A stretch of 64,000 bases of DNA from Plumapathes pennacea (taxonomy: Eukaryota; Cnidaria; Anthozoa; Antipatharia; Myriopathidae): positions 3,291,501 through 3,355,500 of the forward strand of contig OZ038467.1 in assembly GCA_964036295.1 (NCBI GenBank), in the 5' to 3' direction. Numbering within the stretch: the first letter of the stretch is position 1; every line of letters begins with the position of its first letter. The notes beneath the pieces are model-generated. The model saw only the letters and a program-made list of their open reading frames with translations. It searched no databases and was not told the DNA's origin. Both the position numbers and the translations under genes were made by a program. Shown in pieces: positions 42,881-56,699 of the stretch.

Positions 42881-44532
42881 ATACATTGTCTTATAAAGCA
42901 AACATATTGGGGAAAGTCTTCTTATAGTTCCACGAAGGTTTCCTGAAAGTTTCAAGAGTTTTCAATTTTAAGCCAAAATCGGCAAAAAACCCTGGGCTAT
43001 TACCTTAGTATTTTGTCAAAAATCCGGTCATTTTTCGACCACCTCAGAATCGCATGAAACTTTCAGGAAATGTTCCTGGGACTATGCCGACGGCTTTTGC
43101 ATAGCTTTTGTAAACTTTGAGCCCGCGCGTCGTGAGAAATTACATCAAATCATCGACTAATTAAAACATCACACCTTTCAAAGTTTTAAGCGGTTTTGCT
43201 GCTATATCTCGCCAACGGATGAAGATACATAAAGCAAATGTATTGCAGAAAGTCTTCTTATAGTCCCAGGAAGGTTTCCTAAAAGTTTCAAGAGTTTTCA
43301 ATTTTTGGCCAAAATCTGCAAAAAAAAAACCCTGGCCTATAGCCTTAGTATTTTGTCAAAATCCGGTCATTTTTCGACCACCTCAGAATCGCATGAAACT
43401 TTCAGGAAATGTTCCTGGGACTATGCCGACGGCTTTTGCATAGTTTTTGTAAACTTTGAGCACGCGCGTCGTGAGAAATTGCATCAAATCATCGACTAAT
43501 TAAAACATCACACCTTTAAAAGTTTTAAGCGGTTTTGCTGCTATATCTCGCCAACAAATGTATTGCAGAAAGTCTTCTTATAGTCCTAGGAAGGTTTCCT
43601 AAAAGTTTCAAGAGTTTTCAATTTTTGGCCAAAATCTGCAAAAAAAACCCTGGCCTATAGCCTTAGTATTTTCTCAAAATCCGGTCATTTTTCGACCACC
43701 TCCGAATCGCATGAAACTTTCAGGAAATGTTCCTGGGACTATGCCGAAGGGTTTTGCGTAGTTTTTGTAAACTTTGAGCACGCGCGTCGCGAGAAATTGC
43801 ATGAAATCATCGACTAAGTAAAACATCACACCTTTCAAAGTTTTAAGCGGTTTTGCTGCTATATCTCGCCAACGGATGGAGATACATAAAGCAAATGTAT
43901 TGCAGAAAGTCTTCTTATAGTCCCAGGAAGGTTTCCTAAAAGTTTCAAGAGTTTTCAATTTTTGGCCAAAATTTGGAAAAAAAACCCTGGGCTATAGCCT
44001 TAGTATTTTGTCAAAGTCCGGTCATTTTTGAACCACCTCAGAATCGCATGAAACTTTCAGGAAATGTTCCTGGGACCATGCCGATGGCTTTTGCATGGTT
44101 TTTGTAAACTTTGAGCACGCGCGTCGTGAGAAATTACATCAAATCATCGACTAAGTAAAACATCACACCTTTCAAAGTTAAGCGGTTTTGCTGCTATATC
44201 TCGCCAACGGATGAAGACACATAAAGCAAATGTATTGCAGAAAGTCTTCTTATAGTCCCAGGAAGGTTTCCTAAAAGTTTCAAGAGTTTTCAATTTTTGG
44301 CCAAAATCTGCACAAAACCCTGGCCTATAGCCTTAGTATTTTGTCAAAATCCGCTCATTTTTCGACCATCTCAGAATCGCATGAAACTTTCAGGAAATGT
44401 TCCTGGGATTATACCGGCAAAGTTTGCATAGTTTTTGTATACTTTTAGCCCGCGCCTCGTGAGAAATTAGAGCAATTTCAAGCAAATCACGCACTAATTA
44501 ATTCATCACACCTTTCGGGGAAAGCAGCCAAG

Positions 44533-45925
44533 TTCAAGCTGCTATATCTCGCCAACGGATGAAGATAGATAAGGCAAATGTAATGCAAAAAGTCTTCTTA
44601 TAGTCCCAGGAAGGTTTCCTGAAAGTTTCAAGAGTTTTCAATTTTTGGCCAAAATCGGCAAAAAACCCTATGCTATAGCTTTAGTATTTTTTCAAAATTC
44701 CAACATTTTTCGACCACCTCAGAATTGCATGAAACTTTCAGGAGACGTTCCTGGGATTATGCCGACAAAGTTTGCATAGTTTTTGTAAACTTTTAGCCCG
44801 CGCGTCGTGAGAAACTAGAGCAATTTCAAGCAAATTACGCACTAATTAATTCATCACACCTTTCGGGGAATGGAGACAAGTTTAAGCTGCTATATCTCGC
44901 CAACGGATGAAGATAGATAAGGCAAATGTATTGCAAAACGTCTTCGTATAGTCCCAGGAAGGTTTCCTGAAAGTATCAAGAGTTTTCAATTTTTGGCCAA
45001 AATCGGCAAAAATCCCTGTGCTATAGCCTTAGTATTTTTTCAAAATTCCAACATTTTTCGACCACCTCAGAATCGCATGAAACTTTCAGGAGACGTTCCT
45101 GGGACTATGCAGACAAAGTTTGCATAGTTTTTGTAAACTTTTAGCCCGCGCATCGTGAGAAATTAGAGCAATTTCAAGCAAATCACGCACTAATTAATTC
45201 ATCACACCTTTCGGGGAAAGCAGCCAAGTTCAAGCTGCTATATCTCGCCAACGGATGAAGATAGATAAGGCAAATGTATTGCAAAAAGTCTTCTTATAGT
45301 CCCAGGAAGGTTTCCTGAAAGTTTCAGGAGTTTTCAATTTTTGGCCAAAATTGGCAAAAAACCCTATGCTATAGCTTTAGTATTTTTTCAAAATTCCAAC
45401 ATTTTTCGACCACCTCAGAATTGCATGAAACTTTCAGGAGACGTTCCTGGGATTATGCCGACAAAGTTTGCATAGTTTTTGTAAACTTTTAGCCCGCGCG
45501 TCGTGAGAAACTAGAGCAATTTCAAGCAAATTACGCACTAATTAATTCATCACACCTTTCGGGGAATGGAGACAAGTTTAAGCTGCTATATCTCGCCAAC
45601 GGATGAAGATAGATAAGGCAAATGTATTGCAAAACGTCTTCGTATAGTCCCAGGAAGGTTTCCTGAAAGTATCAAGAGTTTTCAATTTTTGGCCAAAATC
45701 GGCAAAAATCCCTGTGCTATAGCCTTAGTATTTTTTCAAAATTCCAACATTTTTCGACCACCTCAGAATCGCATGAAACTTTCAGGAGACGTTCCTGGGA
45801 CTATGCAGACAAAGTTTGCATAGTTTTTGTAAACTTTTAGCCCGCGCATCGCGGAGAAATTAGAGCAATTTCAAGCAAATCACGCACTAATTAATTCATC
45901 ACACCTTTTGGGGAAAGGAGACAAG
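44533..45925. repeat. Two-monomer higher-order repeat (696 bp)
   Basis: The variant AAGCAGCCAAGTTCAAGCTG occurs at 44523 and 45219, exactly 696 bp (2 x 348) apart. The alternating monomers share their private variants (CAGCCAAGTTCAAG against TGGAGACAAGTTTAAG). Two copies. Confidence 0.85.
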
Positions 45926-45929
45926 TTTA

Positions 45930-48900
45930 AGCTGCTATATCTCGCCAACGGATGAAGATAGATAAGGCAAATGTATTGCAAAACGTCTTCTTATAGTCCC
46001 AGGAAGGTTTCCTGAAAGTTTCAAGAGTTTTCAATTTTTGGCCAAAATCGGCAAAAATCCCTGTGCTATAGCCTTAGTGTTTCTTCAAAATTCCAACATT
46101 TTTCGACCATCTCAGAATCGCATGAAACTTTCAGGAGACATTCCTGGGATTATGCCGACAAAGTTTGCATAGTTTTTGTAAACTTTTAGCCCACGCCTCG
46201 TGAGAAATTAGAGCAATTTCAAGCAAATCACGCACTAATTAATTCATCACAACTTTCGAGAAAAGGAGACAAGTTTAAGCTGCTATATCTCGCCAACGGA
46301 TGAAGATAGATAAGGCAAATGTATTGCAAAACGTCTTCTTATAGTCCCAGGAAGGATTCCTGAAAGTTTCAGGAGTTTTCAATTTTTTACCAAAATCGGC
46401 AAAAATCCCTGTGCTATAGCCTTAGTATTTTTTCAAAAATCCAACATTTTTCGACCATCTCAGAATTGCATGAAACTTTCAGGAGACGTTCATGGGATTA
46501 TGCCGACAAAGTTTGCATAGTTTTTGTAAACTTTTAGCCCGCGCGTCGTGAGAAATTAGAGCAATTTCAAGCAAATCACGCACTAATTAATTCATCACAC
46601 CTTTCGGGGAAAGGAGACAACTTTAAGCTGCTATATCTCGCCAACGAATGAAGATAGATAAGGCAAATGTATTGCAAAACGTCTTCTTATAGTCCCAGGA
46701 AGGTTTCCTGAAAGTTTCAGGAGTTTTCAATTTTTGGCCAAAATTGGCAAAAATCCCTGTGCTATAGCCTTAGTATTTTTTCAAAATTCCAACATTTTTC
46801 GACCATCTGAGAATTGCATGAAACTTTCAGGAGACGTTCCTGGGATTATGCCGACAAAGTTTGCATAGTTTTTGTAAACTTTTAGCCCACAACTTTAAGC
46901 TGCTATATCTCGCCAACGGATGAAGATAGATAAGGCAAATGTATTGCAAAATGTCTTCGTATAGTCCCAGGAAGGTTTCCTGAAAGTTTCAGCAGTTTTC
47001 AATTTTTGGCCAAAATCGGCAAAAATCCCTGTGCTATAGCCCTAGTATTTTTTCAAAATTCGAACATTTTTCGACCACCTAAGAAATGCATGAATGTTTC
47101 AGGAAATGTTCCTTGGACTATACCGGCAAAGTTTGCATAGTTTTTGTAAACTTTTAGCCCGCGCGTCGTGAGAAATTAGAGCAATTTCAAGCAAATCACG
47201 CACTAATTAATTCATCACACCTTTCGAGAAAAGCAGCCAAGTTTAAGCTCCTATATTTCCCCAACGGATCAAGATAGATATCGCAAATTTATTGCAAAAA
47301 GTCTTCTTATAGTCCCAGGAAGGTTTCCTGAAAGTTTCAAGAGTTTTCAATTTTTGGCCAAAATCGGCAAAAAACCCTGTGCTATAGCCTTAGTATTTTT
47401 TCAAAATTCCAACATTTATCGACCATCTCAGAATCACATGAAACTTTCAGGAGACGTTCCTGGGACTATGCCGACAAAGTTTGCATAGTTTTTGTAAACT
47501 TTTAGCCCACAACTTTAAGCTGCTATATCTCGCAAACGGATGAAGATAGATAAGGCATATGTCTGGCAAAACGTCTTCGTATAGTCCCAGGAAGGTTTCC
47601 TGAAAGTTTCAAGAGTTTTCAATTTTTGGCCAAAATCGGCAAAAATCCCTGTGCTATAGCCCTAGTATTTTTTCAAAATTCCAACATTTTTCGACCACCT
47701 CAGAATCGCATAAAACTTTCAGGAGACGGTCCTGGGACTATGCAGACAAAGTTTGCATAGTTTTTGTAAACTTTTAGCCCGCGCGTCGTGAGAAATTAGA
47801 GCAATTTCAAGCAAATCACGCACTAATTAATTCATCACACCTTTTGGGGAAAGGAGACAAGTTTAAGCTGCTATATCTCGCCAACGGATGAAGATAGATA
47901 AGGCAAATGTATTGCAAAACGTCTTCTTATAGTCCCAGGAAGGTTTCCTGAAAGTTTCAAGAGTTTTCAATTTTTGGCCAAAATCGGCAAAAATCCCTGT
48001 GCTATAGCCTTAGTGTTTCTTCAAAATTCCAACATTTTTCGACCATCTGAGAATCGCATGAAACTTTCAGGAGACATTCCTGGGATTATGCCGACAAAGT
48101 TTGCATAGTTTTTGTAAACTTTTAGCCCACGCCTCGTGAGAAATTAGAACAATTTCAAGCAAATCACGCACTAATTAATTCATCACAACTTTCGAGGAAA
48201 GGAGACAAGTTTAAGCTGCTATATCTCGCCAACGGATGAAGATAGATAAGGCAAATGTATTGCAAAACGTCTTCTTATAGTCCCAGGAAGGATTCCTGAA
48301 AGTTTCAGGAGTTTTCAATTTTTTACCAAAATCGGCAAAAATCCCTGTGCTATAGCCTTAGTATTTTTTCAAAATTCCAACATTTTTCGACCATCTCAGA
48401 ATTGCATGAAACTTTCAGGAGACGTTCATGGGATTATGCCGACAAAGTTTGCATAGTTTTTGTAAACTTTTAGCCCGCGCGTCGTGAGAAATTAGAGCAA
48501 TTTCAAGCAAATCACGCACTAATTAATTCATCACACCTTTTGGGGAAAGGAGACAACTTTAAGCTGCTATATCTCGCCAACGAATGAAGATAGATAAGGC
48601 AAATGTATTGCAAAACGTCTTCTTATAGTCCCAGGAAGGTTTCCTGAAAGTTTCAGGAGTTTTCAATTTTTGGCCAAAATTGGCAAAAATCCCTGTGCTA
48701 TAGCCTTAGTATTTTTTCAAAATTCCAACATTTTTCGACCATCTGAGAATTGCATGAAACTTTCAGGAGACGTTCCTGGGATTATGCCGACAAAGTTTGC
48801 ATAGTTTTTGTAAACTTTTAGCCCACAACTTTAAGCTGCTATATCTCGCCAACGGATGAAGATAGATAAGGCAAATGTATTGCAAAATGTCTTCGTATAG

Positions 48901-49810
48901 TCCCAGGAAGGTTTCCTGAAAGTTTCAGCAGTTTTCAATTTTTGGCCAAAATCGGCAAAAATCCCTGTGCTATAGCCCTAGTATTTTTTCAAAATTCGAA
49001 CATTTTTCGACCACCTAAGAAATGCATGAATGTTTCAGGAAATGTTCCTTGGACTATACCGGCAAAGTTTGCATAGTTTTTGTAAACTTTTAGCCCGCGC
49101 GTCGTGAGAAATTAGAGCAATTTCAAGCAAATCACGCACTAATTAATTCATCACACCTTTCGAGAAAAGCAGCCAAGTTTAAGCTCCTATATTTCCCCAA
49201 CGGATCAAGATAGATATCGCAAATTTATTGCAAAAAGTCTTCTTATAGTCCCAGGAAGGTTTCCTGAAAGTTTCAAGAGTTTTCAATTTTTGGCCAAAAT
49301 CGGCAAAAAACCCTGTGCTATAGCCTTAGTATTTTTTCAAAATTCCAACATTTATCGACCATCTCAGAATCACATGAAACTTTCAGGAGACGTTCCTGGG
49401 ACTATGCCGACAAAGTTTGCATAGTTTTTGTAAACTTTTAGCCCACAACTTTAAGCTGCTATATCTCGCAAACGGATGAAGATAGATAAGGCATATGTCT
49501 GGCAAAACGTCTTCGTATAGTCCCAGGAAGGTTTCCTGAAAGTTTCAAGAGTTTTCAATTTTTGGCCAAAATCGGCAAAAATCCCTGTGCTATAGCCCTA
49601 GTATTTTTTCAAAATTCCAACATTTTTCGACCACCTCAGAATCGCATAAAACTTTCAGGAGACGTTCCTGGGACTATGCAGACAAAGTTTGCATAGTTTT
49701 TGTAAACTTTTAGCCCGCGCGTCGTGAGAAATTAGAGCAATTTCAAGCAAATCACGCACTAATTAATTCATCACACCTTTTGGGGAAAGGAGACAAGTTT
49801 AAGCTGCTAT
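45930..49810. repeat. Six-monomer higher-order repeat (1936 bp), two tandem copies
   Basis: The private variant GGCATATGTCTGGCAAAACG is at 47554 and 49490, 1936 bp apart. TTAGTGTTTCTTCAAAATTC, CCTATATTTCCCCAACGGAT and the 272-bp short monomers repeat at the same spacing. 4 x 348 + 2 x 272 = 1936, so each block has four full and two short monomers. Confidence 0.85.
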
Positions 49811-50119
49811 ATCTCGCCAACGGATGAAGATAGATAAGGCAAATGTATTGCAAAACGTCTTCTTATAGTCCCAGGAAGGTTTCCTGAAAGTTTCAGGAGT
49901 TTTCAATTTTTGGCCAAAATCGGCAAAAAACCCTGTGCTATAGCCTTAGTATTTTTTCAAAATTCCAACATTTTTCGACCATCTGAGAATCGCATGAAAC
50001 TTTCAGGAGACATTCCTGGGATTATGCCGACAAAGTTTGCATAGTTTTTGTAAACTTTTAGCCCACGCCTCGTGAGAAATTAGAGAAATTTCAAGCAAAT
50101 CACGCACTAATTAATTCAT

Positions 50120-52210
50120 CACACCTTTTGGGGAAAGGAGATAAGTTTAAGCTGCTATATCTCGCCAACGGATGAAGATAGATAAGGCAAATGTATTGCA
50201 AAACGTCTTCTTATAGTCCCGGGAAGATTTCCTGAAAGTTTCAAGAGTTTTCAATTCTTGGCCAAAATCAGCAAAAAACCCTGTGCTATAGCCTTAGTAT
50301 TTTTTCAAAATTCCAACATTTTTCGACCATCTCAGAATAGCATGAAACTTTCAGGAGACGTTCCTGGGACTATGCCGACAAAGTTTGCATAGTTTTTGTA
50401 AACTTTTAGCCCGCGCGTCGTGAGAAATTAGAGCAATTTCAAGCAAATAACGCACTAATTAATTCATCACACCTTTCGAGGAAAGGAGACAAGTTTAAGC
50501 TGCTATATCTCGCCAACGGATGAAGATAGATAAGGCAAATCTATTGCAAAACGTCTTCTTATAGTCCCAGGAAGGTTTCCTGAAAGTTTCAGGAGTTTTC
50601 AATTTTTGGCCAAAATCGGCAAAAATCCCTGTGCTATAGCCTTAGTATTTTTTCAAAATTCCAACATTTTTCGACCACCTCAGAATCGCATTAAACTTTC
50701 AGGAGACGTTCCTGGGACTATGCAGACAAAGTTTGCATAGTTTTTGTAAACTTTTAGCCCGCGCGTCGTGAGAAATTAGAGCAATTTCAAGCAAATCACG
50801 CACTAATTAATTCATCACACCTTTTGGGGAAAGGAGACAAGTTTAAGCTGCTATATCTCGCCAACGGATGAAGATAGATAAGGCAAATGTATTGCAAAAC
50901 GTCTTCTTATAGTCCCAGGAAGATTTCTTGAAAGTTTCAGGAGTTTTCAATTTTTGGCCAAAATCGGCAAAAAACCCTGTGCTATAGCCTTAGTATTTTT
51001 TCAAAATTCCAACATTTTTCGACCATCTGAGAATCGCATGAAACTTTCAGGAGACATTCCTGGGATTATGCCGACAAAGTTTGCATAGTTTTTGTAAACT
51101 TTTAGCCCACGCCTCGTGAGAAATTAGAGAAATTTCAAGCAAATCACGCACTAATTAATTCATCACACCTTTTGGGGAAAGGAGATAAGTTTAAGCTGCT
51201 ATATCTCGCCAACGGATGAAGATAGATAAGGCAAATGTATTGCAAAACGTCTTCTTATAGTCCCGGGAAGATTTCCTGAAAGTTTCAAGAGTTTTCAATT
51301 CTTGGCCAAAATCAGCAAAAAACCCTGTGCTATAGCCTTAGTATTTTTTCAAAATTCCAACATTTTTCGACCATCTCAGAATAGCATGAAACTTTCAGGA
51401 GACGTTCCTGGGACTATGCCGACAAAGTTTGCATAATTTTTGTAAACTTTTAGCCCGCGCGTCGTGAGAAATTAGAGCAATTTCAAGCAAATAACGCACT
51501 AATTAATTCATCACACCTTTCGAGGAAAGGAGACAAGTTTAAGCTGCTATATCTCGCCAACGGATGAAGATAGATAAGGCAAATCTATTGCAAAACGTCT
51601 TCTTATAGTCCCAGGAAGGTTTCCTGAAAGTTTCAGGAGTTTTCAATTTTTGGCCAAAATCGGCAAAAATCCCTGTGCTATAGCCTTAGTATTTTTTCAA
51701 AATTCCAACATTTTTCGACCACCTCAGAATCGCATTAAACTTTCAGGAGACGTTCCTGGGACTATGCAGACAAAGTTTGCATAGTTTTTGTAAACTTTTA
51801 GCCCGCGCGTCGTGAGAAATTAGAGCAATTTCAAGCAAATCACGCACTAATTAATTCATCACACCTTTTGGGGAAAGGAGACAAGTTTAAGCTGCTATAT
51901 CTCGCCAACGGATGAAGATAGATAAGGCAAATGTATTGCAAAACGTCTTCTTATGGTCCCGGGAAGGTTTCCTGAAAGTTTCAAGAGTTTTCAATTTTTG
52001 GCCAAAATCAGCAAAAAACCCTGTGCTATAGCCTTAGTATTTTTTCAAAATTCCAACATTTTTCGACCACCTCAGAATCACATGAAACTTTCAGGAGACG
52101 TTCATGGGACTATGCCGACAAAGTTTGCATAGTTTTTGTAAACTTTTAGCCCACAACTTTAAGCTGCTATATCTCGCAAACGGATGAAGATAGATAAGGC
52201 ATATGTCTGG
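50120..52210. repeat. Three-monomer higher-order repeat (1044 bp)
   Basis: GGAGATAAGTTTAAG occurs at about 50138 and 51182, 1044 bp (3 x 348) apart, with the flanking variants (TCCCGGGAAGATTTC, TTCTTGGCCAAAATCAGC, AAATCTATTGC) at matching positions. Confidence 0.8.
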
Positions 52211-55200
52211 CAAAACGTCTTCGTATAGTCCCAGGAAGGTTTCCTGAAAGTTTCAAGAGTTTTCAATTTTTGGCCAAAATCGGCAAAAATCCCTGTGCTA
52301 TAGCCCTAGTATTTTTTCAAAATTCCAACATTTTTCGACCACCTCAGAATCGCATAAAACTTTCAGGAGACGTTCCTGGGACTATGCAGACAAAGTTTGT
52401 ATAGTTTTTGTAAACTTTTAGCCCGCGCGTCGTGAGAAATTAGAGCAATTTCAAGCAAATCACGCACTAATTAATTCATCACACCTTTTGGGGAAAGGAG
52501 ACAAGTTTAAGCTGCTATATCTCGCCAACGGATGAAGATAGATAAGGCAAATGTATTGCAAAACGTCTTCTTATAGTCCCAGGAAGGTTTCCTGAAAGTT
52601 TCAGGAGTTTTCAATTTTTGGCCAAAATCGGCAAAAAACCCTGTGCTATAGCCTTAGTGTTTCTTCAAAATTCCAACATTTTTCGACCACCTCAGAATCG
52701 CATTAAACTTTCAAGAGACGTTCCTGGGACTATGCAGACAAAGTTTGCATAGTTTTTGTAAACTTTTAGCCCGCGCGTCGTGAGAAATTAGAGCAATTTC
52801 AAGCAAGTCACGCACTAATTAATTCATCACACCTTTTGGGGAAAGGAGACAAGTTTAAGCTGCTATATCTCGCCAACGGATGAAGATAGATAAGGCAAAT
52901 GTATTGCAAAACGTCTTCTTATGGTCCCGGGAAGGTTTCCTGAAAGTTTCAAGAGTTTTCAATTTTTGGCCAAAATCAGCAAAAAACCCTGTGCTATAGC
53001 CTTAGTATTTTTTCAAAATTCCAACATTTTTCGACCACCTCAGAATCGCATGAAACTTTCAGGAGACGTTCCTGGGACTATGCCGACAAAGTTTGCATAG
53101 TTTTTGTAAACTTTTAGCCCACGCCTCGTGAGAAATTAGAGCAATTTCAAGCAAATCACGCACTAATTAATTCATCACACCTTTCGAGGAAAGGAGACAA
53201 GTTTAAGCTGCTATATCTCGCCAACGGATGAAGATAGATAAGGCAAATGTATTGCAAAACGTCTTCTTATAGTCCCAGGAAGGTTTCCTGAAAGTTTCAG
53301 GAGTTTTCAATTTTTGGCCAAAATCGGCAAAAATCCCTGTGCTATAGCCTTAGTATTTTTTCAAATTTCCAACATTTTTCGACCACCTCAGAATCGCATG
53401 AAACTTTCAGGAGACGTTCCTGGGACTATGCAGACAAAGTTTGCATAGTTTTTGTAAACTTTTAGCCCGCGCGTCGTGAGAAATTAGAGCAATTTCAAGC
53501 AAATCACGCACTAATTAATTCATCACACCTTTTGGGGAAAGGAGACAAGTTTAAGCTGCTAAATCTCGCCAACGGATGAAGATAGTTAAGGCAAATGTAT
53601 TGCAAAACGTCTTCTTATAGTCCCGGGAAGGATTCCTGAAAGTTTCAAGAGTTTTCAATTTTTGGCCAAAATCAGCAAAAAACCCTGTGCTATAGCCTTA
53701 GTGTTTTTTCAAAATTCCAACATTTTTCGACCATCTCAGAATCGCATGAAACTTTCAGGAGACGTTCCTGGGACTATGCCGACAAAGTTTGCATAGTTTT
53801 TGTAAACTTTTAGCCCGCGCCTCGTGAGAAATTAGAGCAATTTCAAGCAAATCACGCACTAATTAATTCATCACACCTTTCGGGGAAAGGAGACAAGTTT
53901 AAGCTGCTATATCTCGCCAACGGATGAAGATAGATAAGGCAAATGTATTTCAAAAAGTCTTCTTATAGTCCCAGGAAGGTTTCCTGAAAGTTTCAGGAGT
54001 TTTCAATTTTTGGCCAAAATCGGCAAAAATCCCTGTGCTATAGCCTTAGTATTTTTTCAAAATTCCAACATTTTTCGACCACCTCAGAATCGCATGAAAC
54101 TTTCAGGAGACGTTCCGGGGACTATGCAGACAAAGTTTGCATAGTTTTTGTAAACTTTTAGCCCGCGCGTCGTGAGAAACTAGAGCAATTTCAAGCAAAT
54201 CACGCACTAATTAATTCATCACACCTTTTGGGGAAAGGAGACAAGTTTAAGCTGCTATATCTCGCCAACGGATGAAGATAGATAAGGCAAATGTATTGCA
54301 AAACGTCTTCTTATAGTCCCGGGAAGGTTTCTTGAAAGTTTCAAGAGTTTTCAATTTTTGGCCAAAATCAGCAAAAAACCCTGTGCTATAGCCTTAGTAT
54401 TTTTTCAGAATTCCAACATTTTTCGACCACCTCAGAATCACATGAAACTTTCAGGAGACGTTCCTGGGATTATGCCGACAAAGTTTGCATAGTTTTTGTA
54501 AACTTTTAGCCAACGCCTCGTGAGAAATTAGAGCAATTTCAAGCAAATCACGCACTAATTAATTCATCACACCTTTCGAGGAAAGGAGACAAGTTTAAGC
54601 TGCTATATCTCGCCAACGGATGAAGATAGATAAGGCAAATGTATTTCAAAAAGTCTTCTTATAGTCCCAGGAAGGTTTCCTGAAAGTTTCAGGAGTTTTC
54701 AATTTTTGGCCAAAATCGGCAAAAATCCCTGTGCTATAGCCTTAGTATTTTTTCAAAATTCCAACATTTTTCGACCACCTCAGAATCGCATGAAACTTTC
54801 AGGAGACGTTCCGGGGACTATGCAGACAAAGTTTGCATAGTTTTTGTAAACTTTTAGCCCGCGCGTCGTGAGAAACTAGAACAATTTCAAGCAAATCACG
54901 CACTAATTAATTCATCACACCTTTTGGGGAAAGGAGACAAGTTTAAGCTGCTATATCTCGCCAACGGATGAAGATAGATAAGGCAAATGTATTGCAAAAC
55001 GTCTTCTTATAGTCCCAGGAAGGTTTCCTGAAAGTTTCAAGAGTTTTCAATTTTTGGCCAAAATCAGCAAAAAACCCTGTGCTATAGCCTTAGTATTTTT
55101 TCAGAATTCCAACATTTTTCGACCACCTCAGAATCACATGAAACTTTCAGGAGACGTTCCTGGGATTATGCAGACAAAGTTTGCATAGTTTTTGTAAACT

Positions 55201-56699
55201 TTTAGCCAACGCCTCGTGAGAAATTAGAGCAATTTCAAGCAAATCACGCACTAATTAATTCATCACACCTTTCGAGGAAAGGAGACAAGTTTAAGCTGCT
55301 ATATCTCGCCAACGGATGAAGATAGATAAGGCAAATGTATTGCAAAACGTCTTCTTATAGTCCCAGGACGGTTTCCTGAAAGTTTCAGGAGTTTTCAATA
55401 TTTGGTCAAAATCGGCAAAAATCCCTGTGCTATAGCCTTAGTATTTTTTCAAAATGCCAACATTTTTAGACCATCTCAGAATCGCATGAAACTTTCAGGA
55501 GACGTTCCTGGGACTATGCCGACAAAGTTTGCATAGTTTTTGTAAACTTTTAGCCCGCGCCTCGTGAGAAATTAGAGCAATTTCAAGCAAATCACGCACT
55601 AATTAATTCATCACACCTTTCGAGGAAAGGAGACAAGTTTAAGCTGCTATATCTCGCCAACGGATGAAGATAGATAAGGCAAATGTATTTCAAAAAGTCT
55701 TCTTATAGTCCTAGGAAGGTTTCCTGAAAGTTTCAGGAGTTTTCAATTTTTGGCCAAAATCGGCAAAAATCCCTGTGCTATAGCCTTAGTATTTTTTCAA
55801 AATTCCAACATTTTTCGACCACCTCAGAATCGCATGAAACTTTCAGGAGACGTTCCTGGGACTATGCAGACAAAGTTTGCATAGTTTTTGTAAACTTTTA
55901 GCCCGCGCGTCGTGAGAAACTAGAGCAATTTCAAGCAAATCACGCACTAATTATATCATCACACCTTTTGGGGAAAGGAGACAAGTTTAAGCTGCTATAT
56001 CTCGCCAACGGATGAAGATAGATAAGGCAAATGTATTGCAAAACGTCTTCTTATAGTCCCGGGAAGGATTCCTGAAAGTTTCAGGAGTTTTCAATTTTTG
56101 GCCAAAATCAGCAAAAAACCCTGTGTTATAGCCTTAGTATTTTTTCAGAATTCCAACATTTTTCGACCACCTCAGAATCACATGAAACTTTCAGGAGACG
56201 TTCCTGGGATTATGCCGACAAAGTTTGCATAGTTTTTGTAAACTTTTAGCCAACGCCTCGTGAGAAATTAGAGCAATTTCAAGCAAATCACGCATTAATT
56301 AATTCATCACACCTTTCGAGGAAAGGAGACAAGTTTAAGCTGCTATATCTCGCCAACGGATGAAGATAGATAAGGCAAATGTATTTCAAAAAGTCTTCTT
56401 ATAGTCCCAGGAAGGTTTCCTGAAAGTTTCAGGAGTTTTCAATTTTTGGCCAAAATCGGCAAAAATCCCTGTGCTATAGCCTTAGTATTTTTTCAAAATT
56501 CCAACATTTTTCGACCACCTCAGAATCGCATGAAACTTTCAGGAGACGTTCCTGGGACTATGCAGACAAAGTTTGCATAGTTTTTGTAAACTTTTAGCCC
56601 GCGCGTCGTGAGAAACTAGAACAATTTCAAGCAAATCACGCACTAATTAATTCATCACACCTTTTGGGGAAAGGAGACAAGTTTAAGCTGCTATATCTC

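Noticed and set aside
43305-43958. ORFs of 64 and 94 codons inside the satellite
   Set aside because: They follow the repeat unit, have no family features, and are broken in most other monomers. Repeat by-products.
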